This document shows, piece by piece, positions 7,224-14,525 of a DNA stretch of 64,000 nucleotides (position 1 is its first letter; each line of letters opens with the position of its first letter). This DNA is from JBJHAX01 sp050480705 (GTDB taxonomy: Bacteria; Actinomycetota; Nitriliruptoria; Nitriliruptorales; Nitriliruptoraceae). The DNA is taken from contig JBJHAX010000005.1 of NCBI GenBank assembly GCA_050480705.1, positions 1 to 64,000 of the forward strand, read 5' to 3'. Under the pieces are notes generated by a model, which was not told the origin of the DNA, made no database searches, and worked only from the letters and a program-made list of their open reading frames with translations. Made by a program: the position numbers and the translations under genes.

Positions 7224-7294
7224 CTTCGCTCAGTTCGCCGTTCTCGCTCAGCTGCCGTGGGGACATCCGGCTACGGGTTGAGCAGGCCGGGCTC
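7224..7294 (+). repeat. Decayed third copy of the tRNA-Arg-associated repeat
   Basis: The order TTCGCTCAGTTCGCCG, CTCGCTCAGCTGC, GGACATCCGGCTACGGGTTGAGCAGGC follows the same path as copy 1 (TTCGCTCAGTTCGCCG, TTCGCTCAGTTGC, GGACATGCGACTACGGATCAGGC). It has scattered substitutions and loses similarity before the T arm. It marks the right border of the toxin-rich island and lies just upstream of the LuxR-type regulator. Confidence 0.5.
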
Positions 7295-7345
7295 TGCGTT
7301 TTGGGGTGGGCGGCACGTTCGTGCGATGTCGGGCAGGATGGGGTC

Positions 7346-10120
7346 ATGGAGACGTCGAACAGGCTGCCTGCCAGGGTCTCGGCCTTCGTCGGCCGCGAAC
7401 GCGAGCGCGGCATGGTGGCGGGACTGATCGTGTCTGCCAGGGTGGTGACACTGACCGGGTCCGGTGGCTGCGGCAAGACGCGGTTGGCGATGGAAGTCGC
7501 CGGCGACGCCGCGGCGCGGTTCCCCGGTGGATCCTGCTGGGTTGATCTGCAGGGTGCGAGCGAACCCTCCATGGTCGGGGTGTTGGTCGCCGACGCAGTT
7601 GGGGTGCGCGAGAGCCGGGAGCATGCGCTGACCGGCTCGCTCATCGAGCAACTGCGCAGCGAGCGGTTGCTGATCGTGCTGGACAACTGTGAACACCTGA
7701 TCGCGGGCTGCGCGACGTTGGTCAGTGAGCTGTTGTCGGCGTGTCCGGGCCTGCACGTGCTGGCGACCAGCCGCGTGCCGCTCGTCGTCGAGGGCGAAGT
7801 GACCTTCGAGGTGCCGCCGCTGCCGGTCCCTGCCGACGAAGCCGAAACGACCGGCGCCATCGCGGCGACGGATGCAGCGCGTCTGTTCGAGGTACGTGCC
7901 CGGCAGGCAGATCCGCAGTTCCGGATCGACCGTGACAACGCCGTGCCGGTCGCCGAGATCTGTCGCCGGCTGGACGGGATCCCGCTGGCGATCGAGCTGG
8001 CGGCGGCACGGATCCGGGTGCTCTCCCCGGTACAGATCGCCGAAGGTCTGTCGGACCGGTTCGGGTTGTTGACCCGCGGGCTGCGGGGTGCACCGGCACG
8101 GCAGCAGACGCTGGAGGCATCGCTGGCGTGGAGCTACGAGCTGCTCGACGAGGCGCAGCGGCTCGCGCTGGCACGGCTGTCCATCTTCGCCGGCTCGTTC
8201 GAGATTGAGGCGGCCGAAGCCGCCATGGGCGAGGAGGGCATCGCCGGTGCCGCGGCGCTGGACATTGTCGCGGGGCTGGTCGATCAATCGATGGTCGAGG
8301 TCGTCGAGCGCCAAGGGCGGGCCCGCTACCGGTTGCTGGAGACCATCCGGGTGTACGCCCGGCAGCGGCTGTCCGAACTGGATGACCCCGACCGGGCGCG
8401 TGAACGGCATGTCGCGTTCCATCGTGCGCTCGCCGTCGAAGCCAGAGTTGGTCTGGACGGCCGCGAGTCAGTGGAGTGGATGGCGCGCCTGACCGCCAGC
8501 CTCGACGACTTGCGTGCCGCGATGGTGTCGGCCGCCTCGTCAGGCGACCTGCCGGCGCTGGTCGATCTCACTGAGCCGATCGTGCGTTTCTGGATTGGAC
8601 GGGGCATGTCCACCGAGGTGGCCGACCGGCTGCTCGGCGCCGTCAATCGTCCAGAAGCAGGCGCTGACGAGCGCGCGAGAGGGCTGATCACCGCGACGGC
8701 GTTGGCGGGTGACGGCGGCGACTACGCCATGGCCTATCGATCGGCGAGCAGGGCGGTTGATGCAGCTCGAGCTGCATCGATGGGCGACCTGCTCGCGATC
8801 GGGCTCGGTCTGCGTGCTTTCATGGGCGTGTTGTCAGGGTTGGCGCCGAGCAATCGGATGGACGCCGACGTCGAGGAGGCGCTTGCTCGCGCTGAACAGT
8901 GCGATGTCGCTGCGGTCCGTGCATACGCAGCACAGAACGCTGCGGGGACGCTGCTCTTCGGCCGGGCCATCGACGAGGGGGTCCGCCATCTCGAACTGCT
9001 CGTCGCGGAGTGCGAAGCTCACGAGCTGCAGTTCCAGCTGCCTGCTGTGCACGCGGCGCTCGGCCTGTGGCCGGTGCTCGCCGGCCAGCTGGACGACACC
9101 CGCCGGCATGCCAGGCTTGCGGTGGATCTCAGCCGGCAGACCGGCCGGCCCGGTTGGGAAGTGGTGGGGTTGACCGGCCTGGCGGCGGTCGACGTCGTCC
9201 AAGGGGAGTACGCGCGCGCGCAGGAGTTGCTGTCAAAGGCGCGCTCGGTCCTGCGGCGCCGTGGCCTGGCAGGCGGTCAGTACGAAGCATCGCTCCTTCC
9301 CTGGGAGGCCCTGCTGGCGTACGCGGCGGGTGAGACGAGGGCGGCCCACACCGCGGCTTCCGAGACCGTCCAGTTGGGCCGTGACGGCGCCAGCCACTGG
9401 GTTGACGCGATGGGGGAATGGCTGCTCGGGGAGGTCGCCCGCGTCGAGGGCCGGCTCGCCGATGCGCGCACCCATTGGGAGGTCAGCCGCCAACGGGCGC
9501 GCCATTCGGGCCTGCGGTTCCAGCTGGGGCGTTCGCAGCTCGGGCTCGCGGATCTGGCTCGTCGCGACGACGGTTTCGATGCTGCATGGGAGCTGGTCCA
9601 CGAGGCGCTCGGGAACCTCGACGACTACGGCGACCGGCTGGGGACTGCCGAGGCGCTCGAGACCGTCGCTGACCTTGCGCTGGCAAACGACGAGCCGGAC
9701 CGGGCCCTTCGCCTGCTGGCCGCCAGCGACCGGTTCCACGCCGAATCGGGTGTCGTCCGTTTCCCGGGGTCGGACGAACGGGTCGCTCGTGTCCACAGCG
9801 GTGCGTTCGCCATGCTCGGTCAGGCCGACGCGTCCGCGTGCTCGGATGAGGGCGGCCGGCTGTCGCTGCCTGAAGCGGTCGACTACGTCCGGCGTGGCCG
9901 CGGCGAGCGTCGACGACCGCGGGTCGGGTGGGCGTCGCTGACACCGGTCGAACGCGATGTCGTGCGGCTGGTCGCGTCAGGTCTCACCAACGCCGAGATC
10001 GGCCGCCGCTTGTTCATGAGCGTCAACACCGTCAAGAAGCACCTCACCCACGTGTATTCGAAGGTGGATGTCGACGGACGCGCCGAGCTGTCCGCCGAGG
10101 TGGTCCGCCGCGACCTGTAG
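7346..10120 (+). CDS. Large LuxR-family STAND transcriptional regulator
   Basis: This 924-residue protein has a P-loop at about residues 38-45 (GSGGCGKT) and a NB-ARC-like Walker B (LLIVLDNCEHL). A long helical TPR-like middle follows. The C-terminal LuxR HTH reads LTPVERDVVRLVASGLTNAEIGRRLFMSVNTVKKHL in pieces (about 860-915). This is the signal-transduction ATPase layout typical of actinobacterial LAL/AfsR-like regulators, which oligomerise on ATP binding and activate promoters. ATG 7346 is chosen because the NB-ARC lead-in METSNRLPARVSAFVGRERE starts here, although the frame is open further upstream. The likely target is the adjacent alpha/beta hydrolase gene, 98 bp downstream on the same strand. 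Confidence 0.85.
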   Translation: METSNRLPARVSAFVGRERERGMVAGLIVSARVVTLTGSGGCGKTRLAMEVAGDAAARFPGGSCWVDLQGASEPSMVGVLVADAVGVRESREHALTGSLIEQLRSERLLIVLDNCEHLIAGCATLVSELLSACPGLHVLATSRVPLVVEGEVTFEVPPLPVPADEAETTGAIAATDAARLFEVRARQADPQFRIDRDNAVPVAEICRRLDGIPLAIELAAARIRVLSPVQIAEGLSDRFGLLTRGLRGAPARQQTLEASLAWSYELLDEAQRLALARLSIFAGSFEIEAAEAAMGEEGIAGAAALDIVAGLVDQSMVEVVERQGRARYRLLETIRVYARQRLSELDDPDRARERHVAFHRALAVEARVGLDGRESVEWMARLTASLDDLRAAMVSAASSGDLPALVDLTEPIVRFWIGRGMSTEVADRLLGAVNRPEAGADERARGLITATALAGDGGDYAMAYRSASRAVDAARAASMGDLLAIGLGLRAFMGVLSGLAPSNRMDADVEEALARAEQCDVAAVRAYAAQNAAGTLLFGRAIDEGVRHLELLVAECEAHELQFQLPAVHAALGLWPVLAGQLDDTRRHARLAVDLSRQTGRPGWEVVGLTGLAAVDVVQGEYARAQELLSKARSVLRRRGLAGGQYEASLLPWEALLAYAAGETRAAHTAASETVQLGRDGASHWVDAMGEWLLGEVARVEGRLADARTHWEVSRQRARHSGLRFQLGRSQLGLADLARRDDGFDAAWELVHEALGNLDDYGDRLGTAEALETVADLALANDEPDRALRLLAASDRFHAESGVVRFPGSDERVARVHSGAFAMLGQADASACSDEGGRLSLPEAVDYVRRGRGERRRPRVGWASLTPVERDVVRLVASGLTNAEIGRRLFMSVNTVKKHLTHVYSKVDVDGRAELSAEVVRRDL

Positions 10121-10218
10121 TACCCGCGCGTTCCCAGGAATACCCGCTCGGGTGATCTTCCTCGCCGCCCCTTGCGTCACCGTGCAGCTGTCGCTGAACG
10201 AAACGCAAGGAGAAGACC

Positions 10219-11052
10219 ATGAACGATCATCGAACACACTACGTCACCACGACGGACGGCGTCACCCTCGGCGCGAGCGTTCACGGGCAGGGGCCTCCGC
10301 TGGTGCTGCTGCAAGGGGCGGTTGGTGACGGCGATCTCGACTGGCGGGCCGTGCTCGGACACCTGAGCGACCGGTTCACGTGTCACCTTCCGAGCATGCG
10401 TGGCCGTGGCCTCAGTGGCACGCACCCCGACCTGAGCATCCCCCGGCTCGTCGACGACGTCATCACCTACATCGACAGCCTGGGGGAGCCGGCCAGCCTC
10501 ACGGGCTGGTCACTCGGAGCGAGCCTGGCGCTCATCGCGACGTCGGGCTCCGAGGCGATCGAAGCGGTCGCTCCCTTCGAGCCGGCGATGATGTCGTTGC
10601 TGGACGAACAGGAGGCGGCCGTCTTCGGCGACGCAGTTGCGAACATGGAACAGTCTCTCGCGGCTGGCGACCTGGCGGCCGCCGTACACGCGTTTCTCGG
10701 ATGGCCGTTCACGGCGAACGAGATCGCCGCGGCCGAGCAGACCGGCTACGTCGAGGCCGTTTCGCGCTACGCCCCGGACCTGCAGTCCTTTCTCGAGCAG
10801 GCGACGGCGCCCGACACTCCTGGTATCGATGAGGCACAGGTGCTCCGAGGGGTGTCGGTGCCCGTCCTTTCCATCATGGGAGCGGACACGCGGGACTTCT
10901 TCGCCGCCAGCACGCGGCTCGTGGCCGAGCATGCCCCCGAAGCAAGGGTGCACGAGATGCCAGGTGCCGCCCACGCCGCCCCGTTGACCCATCCGGAGGA
11001 GTTCGCCCAAGCGCTCGCCGACTTCGTCGCAGCCGTGCGACAACCGGCCTGA
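10219..11052 (+). CDS. Alpha/beta hydrolase
   Basis: This 277-residue protein has a nucleophile elbow GWSLG at residues 96-100 (Ser98), an oxyanion-region signature SMRGRGLSG, and a C-terminal catalytic His in PGAAHAAPLTHPEEF. A substrate cannot be named from sequence. Soluble esterases, lactonases and haloperoxidase-like enzymes share this form. AAGGAG lies 8-10 bases before the ATG. It is the first gene downstream of the LuxR-type regulator, a pairing common in actinomycetes, which suggests regulator and target. Confidence 0.82.
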   Translation: MNDHRTHYVTTTDGVTLGASVHGQGPPLVLLQGAVGDGDLDWRAVLGHLSDRFTCHLPSMRGRGLSGTHPDLSIPRLVDDVITYIDSLGEPASLTGWSLGASLALIATSGSEAIEAVAPFEPAMMSLLDEQEAAVFGDAVANMEQSLAAGDLAAAVHAFLGWPFTANEIAAAEQTGYVEAVSRYAPDLQSFLEQATAPDTPGIDEAQVLRGVSVPVLSIMGADTRDFFAASTRLVAEHAPEARVHEMPGAAHAAPLTHPEEFAQALADFVAAVRQPA

Positions 11053-11087
11053 CTTGGCCGGGGCGTGTGCCGGTAGGCGGTGCGCAC

Positions 11088-11402
11088 CTACGGCAGCGCT
11101 TCGGCGGTGAGCTCGGCGAGGCTGCGGCGGATCTGTGCGAGAAGCTCGTTGCCGGCGTCGGTGGCCGCGTAGTACCGGCGCCGGCGGCCGCCGTGAACCT
11201 GTTGTTCGCTTGTCAGGTAGCCGTGTTCTTCGAGCTGGTGCAGGATCGGATAGAGGGTGCCGACCGAGATGTCATAGCCGTGTTCGGCAAGCTCGTCGCG
11301 CATCCACAGCCCGTAGATCGGGTGGTCAGCAGCGTGGTGGAGGATGTGGATGCGCATGAAGGCGAGCTGGATGTCGCGCAGCAGCGCGGGCTCGGAACCC
11401 AT
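11088..11402 (-). CDS. PadR-family transcriptional regulator
   Basis: This 104-residue protein is a clear PadR winged helix: MRIHILHHAADHPIYGLWMRDELAEHGYDISVG, then TLYPILHQLEEHGYL, then HGGRRRRYYAATDAG. It lacks the long C-terminal dimerisation helix of larger PadR proteins, as short-form members do. It lies 16 bp downstream of chrA on the same strand, so it is probably co-transcribed with the chromate transporter and controls it. No inverted repeat stood out with certainty near the operon start. Confidence 0.88.
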   Translation of the reverse strand: MGSEPALLRDIQLAFMRIHILHHAADHPIYGLWMRDELAEHGYDISVGTLYPILHQLEEHGYLTSEQQVHGGRRRRYYAATDAGNELLAQIRRSLAELTAEALP

Positions 11403-11418
11403 CTGCGCCTCCTTGCAG

Positions 11419-12588
11419 TCAGCCGGCGACCGTGACCCACGTCCAGCCGATGAGCCCGGCCACCGGGATGAGTGCGATCGCGGACATACGGGTCCAGATC
11501 AGCGCCGCGAGCGCCACCACAGCCAGCACGGCGGTGGGGACGTCGACGACGACCCGCAGTCCGATCTCGATCGCGACCGCCAGCATGACGCCGAGGACCG
11601 CGGCGGTCAGCCCCTTGAGGACCTTGGTTGCGGCCGTCGAGCGTTTGACCGCAGGCATGATCCGGCCGAGCAGCATGGCGAGAAAGAACGACGGTAGGAA
11701 GATCGCCACGGTGGCAACGACCGAACCGGTCACCCCGCCCAGGATGTAGCCGACGGCGGTGGACACGGTGAACAGCGGCCCGGGGGTCATCTCGCCGATC
11801 ACGATCGCTTCGATGAGTTGGGGCGTCGTCATCAGCCCGTGCCGGTCGACCAGGTCGGCCTGCAGGTAGGCGATCAGCAGGTAGCCGGACCCGAACAGGG
11901 TGATCCCGAATTTGAAGAACAGCCAGGCGAGCTGACCGATGGTGTCGGGGTCGGAGGACGCGGACGGTGATGCGCCGAGCAGCCACGGGGAGCCCGCCAG
12001 CAGCATCGCGCCCGTGCCACCGGGCCACCGCCAGGTGGTGTACAGCACGACGCCGGCGAGAGCGCCGAGCGCGAGCACGATCAGTTCGTTGATCCCGAAC
12101 AGTCCCAGCGCCAGCGCGGTGACGAACACCAGCCGGGTGCGCAGGTCGTCGGCTGCTTTCGGGGCGAGCTTGACGATCGCCACGGCGATGACGGCGAGCA
12201 CGGCGGGCTGGACGCCGTAGAACACCGCGTCCATGGCTGGCAGGTCACGGAACTCTACGTAGGCCCAGGTCAGCGCGAGCGTGATCGCTGCGGCCGGGAC
12301 GATGAACGCTCCACCAGCGGCGAACACGCCGAGGTTGCCCCGCTGCACGTAGCCGATGTGCATCGTCATCTGGGTGGAGTTCGGGCCGGGCAGCAGGTTG
12401 GTCGCGGCCATAAGGTCCAGGAAATGGCGCCGGTGGACCCAGCGGCGCTTCTCCACGACCTCCTTGTCCATCATCGCGATGTGGGCCACCGGCCCCCCGA
12501 ACGCGACCACACCGAGTTTGAGGAACAGCCCGATCAGCTCACCCCACGACGCGCCTTTCTCGGCGAACTCGGGCTGGTAGGGCCGCAT
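11419..12588 (-). CDS. chrA: ChrA-family chromate transporter
   Basis: This is a 389-residue membrane protein with two homologous halves, as in full-length ChrA. Half one has FLKLGVVAFGGPVAHIAMM and LLPGPNSTQ. Half two has FFKFGITLFGSGY and GEMTPGPLF. These glycine/proline motifs are diagnostic of the chromate ion transporter family, which exports chromate using the membrane potential. ATG 12588 gives the usual length. An in-frame GTG at 12636, just after a TACTAT -10-like box (about 12664-12669), would add 16 residues. The PadR gene follows. Confidence 0.87.
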   Translation of the reverse strand: MRPYQPEFAEKGASWGELIGLFLKLGVVAFGGPVAHIAMMDKEVVEKRRWVHRRHFLDLMAATNLLPGPNSTQMTMHIGYVQRGNLGVFAAGGAFIVPAAAITLALTWAYVEFRDLPAMDAVFYGVQPAVLAVIAVAIVKLAPKAADDLRTRLVFVTALALGLFGINELIVLALGALAGVVLYTTWRWPGGTGAMLLAGSPWLLGASPSASSDPDTIGQLAWLFFKFGITLFGSGYLLIAYLQADLVDRHGLMTTPQLIEAIVIGEMTPGPLFTVSTAVGYILGGVTGSVVATVAIFLPSFFLAMLLGRIMPAVKRSTAATKVLKGLTAAVLGVMLAVAIEIGLRVVVDVPTAVLAVVALAALIWTRMSAIALIPVAGLIGWTWVTVAG

Positions 12589-12646
12589 TCCACCGTGGCC
12601 GGTGCCCTCCCGGGATGTTTGTCGGTCGTCTGTCACCGCGAGCGCC

Positions 12647-12802
12647 CTATCGGAAGCCGGAATCGTCTCCCGATAGTAACGAGACTTCTCTCCGGGACGC
12701 TGTGCGTGCTGGCGCCTTCGGTTCGAGCCAGTCGCGACCCTCGCGGCTTCGCCACGTGACGACGTCGGCGTTCTGGATCTCGGGTTCGACGTAGATCTGC
12801 AT
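12647..12802 (-). CDS. Possible 51-residue small protein or gene remnant
   Basis: The 370 bp between chrA and the next gene holds one short frame with strongly coding-like third positions (mostly G or C). It begins MQIYVEPEIQNADVV and ends after WLEPKAPARTASRR. No ribosome-binding site precedes the ATG, and the reading frame continues upstream without another good start. It may be the tail of a lost gene rather than an active one. I recognise no family. Confidence 0.25.
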   Translation of the reverse strand: MQIYVEPEIQNADVVTWRSREGRDWLEPKAPARTASRREVSLLSGDDSGFR

Positions 12803-12958
12803 GTCGTCGTCGTTGCGGAAGGTGACCCCGGCCCCGGTTTGAGTTCTGCGCCGCGGTGGAGCGGAGCGCCGACGGCCGGCGCCGGAGGAGATCCGGGAGG
12901 ACGACTGTCGATGACGTCGCGCTGGCGGAACTGCCGGTTCGGATCTGCGACAGGTGTC

Positions 12959-13699
12959 TCAAGAAGCCCTGGTGGCACCTGATCGCGTGCCGTGGCGCAT
13001 GACGGTGATGCCGGCGGCGATGATCCACCCGATGCCCACCGGAACGATAAGCAGTGCGGTATCCGCGAGCACGTGGACGTAGGGCACGACCAGTGACTGC
13101 ACGGCGACGACTCCGGCGACAACGCCCCAGGCGACGAGCCAGCCGGGCGCCCACGTCGTTCTGCCGGCGAGCGAGTACAGCATCGGACCGAACCCGATGA
13201 TCAGCGCGGTCGCGACGTGGTCGAGGTGCCAGGCGAACCATCCCATCGTCTCGCCGAGCAGCGCGTCACCCGAAGGGGCCACGACGACCACGACGGCCAG
13301 CCACGCGACGAAGCAGGTGATCGCGATGGCGGCGCCGATGACGCCGAGCGCTGCGCCGAGGCCAGCCAGGCCTGCGCGATCACGTCCCAGAAGACCGAAC
13401 CCGACGCCTGCGGCTCCCATGAACGTCGCGCCGATGATCCACAGGGTCAGGTTCGCGACGATTGCCGTGTTGCCGTCGACAGCGTCGAGATAGGCGGGGA
13501 TCGTTCCGTCGTAGAGCGCAGGTGGCAGGTCAGCGGCTGGGCCTGCGGTGAAGTAGAACGCGGCGCCGACGAGCATGATCACGGCACCGGTGATCGCGGC
13601 GACGCCGGTCGGTCGGGCGATCGCGGCGACGGTGACGGGATCCGCGGCACGGGCGGCGGACGTCGTCGTTTCAGGCGTCGGGGGTGTCGTGCTGGTCAT
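12959..13699 (-). CDS. Multi-pass membrane protein of unknown function
   Basis: This 246-residue protein has a Thr/Pro-rich cytoplasmic N-terminus (MTSTTPPTPETTTSAARAA). About six hydrophobic spans follow, beginning with ITGAVIMLVGAAFYFTAGPAA and ending with ALLIVPVGIGWIIAAGITVM. I recognise no catalytic residues. The ATG at 13697-13699 has a good GGAGGAC site. It is divergent from a TetR-family regulator, with their promoters sharing an 85-bp AT-rich interval. This usually means the regulator controls the membrane protein. Confidence 0.7.
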   Translation of the reverse strand: MTSTTPPTPETTTSAARAADPVTVAAIARPTGVAAITGAVIMLVGAAFYFTAGPAADLPPALYDGTIPAYLDAVDGNTAIVANLTLWIIGATFMGAAGVGFGLLGRDRAGLAGLGAALGVIGAAIAITCFVAWLAVVVVVAPSGDALLGETMGWFAWHLDHVATALIIGFGPMLYSLAGRTTWAPGWLVAWGVVAGVVAVQSLVVPYVHVLADTALLIVPVGIGWIIAAGITVMRHGTRSGATRAS

Positions 13700-13746
13700 G
13701 CTGTCCTCCGATCGAATCGTGCATAGGTCATGCAAACAATGCGCGA

Positions 13747-13775
13747 GGTATACAGCAACCCTGCTAAAGTTGCAA
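13747..13775 (-). promoter_or_regulatory. Leftward promoter for the membrane protein gene
   Basis: On the minus strand a -35 TTGCAA (13775-13770) is separated by exactly 17 bp from a -10 TATACC (13752-13747). It overlaps the divergent region upstream of the TetR gene. TGCATAGGTCATGCA (13731-13745), an imperfect inverted repeat, lies just past the -10 and could be the TetR operator. Confidence 0.5.
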
Positions 13776-13823
13776 GAACTATGAATGCGATACGGTCGAC
13801 AGGTGCCCGTGGAAGGGTCCCTG

Positions 13824-14525
13824 GTGTCCGAGGAAGGTCTTCGCTCCCGCCAGAAGCGCCTGGCGCGGGATGCGATCCTCGACGCGGTGGCCCGACACGT
13901 AGCCGAGCGTGGTTTGTTCGATTTCTCGATCCCGCAGATCGCGAAGCTGGCGGGCGTCAGCCATCGCACCGTCTACAACTACTTCCCCAACCGCGACGCG
14001 CTCGTCGATGCGTTCTCGGAGTGGGCCAATGCCCGGATGAACGACGCCGCCGGCATCACCATGCCCGACGATCTCGGCGAGGTCCCTGGCGCCGCTCGAC
14101 GCTATTTCCCGGTCTTCAGCCAGATGGCCGGAATCGCAACGGCGTTCGCGCACGTGGACTCGTCACCCGGGTCGAGCGTCCCTGCCGACTACCACGAGCG
14201 ACGTGCGCGGTTCCGCGAGCTCGTCGCTGCGGAGATACCGGCCGCGGACGAGGCGCAGGTCGACGCTGTCGCCGGCCTGGTCGCGGTCCTCGCGAGCAGT
14301 CGAACATGGCACCGGCTCACCACCGATCACGGCCTCGACGGACAACAGGCCGGTGCCGCCGTCGGGTGGCTCTTGGATCGTCTCGTCGAAGCCGTGAGGT
14401 CCGGCGATCTCCCTGTCGTTGCAGCTCACCGCGAATCTTCGACCAGCGACGACATCCCGCCTGGTGGTGCGGCGTCGCCGCACGTCGCAGGAGGTAGCGA
14501 CGATGGGCGCCGCGACACTGACTGA
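13824..14525 (+). CDS. TetR-family transcriptional regulator
   Basis: This is a TetR N-terminal HTH: AILDAVARHVAERGLFDFSIPQIAKLAGVSHRTVYNYFPNRDAL. A variable C-terminal ligand-binding domain follows. GTG 13824 is chosen because GGAAGGG lies seven bases upstream. An in-frame ATG at 13785 would add 13 residues. It is divergent from a membrane protein, and its last 23 bases overlap the start of a rifampin-phosphotransferase-like gene. It may therefore control both an exporter-like protein and a drug- or metabolite-modifying enzyme. Confidence 0.85.
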   Translation: MSEEGLRSRQKRLARDAILDAVARHVAERGLFDFSIPQIAKLAGVSHRTVYNYFPNRDALVDAFSEWANARMNDAAGITMPDDLGEVPGAARRYFPVFSQMAGIATAFAHVDSSPGSSVPADYHERRARFRELVAAEIPAADEAQVDAVAGLVAVLASSRTWHRLTTDHGLDGQQAGAAVGWLLDRLVEAVRSGDLPVVAAHRESSTSDDIPPGGAASPHVAGGSDDGRRDTD

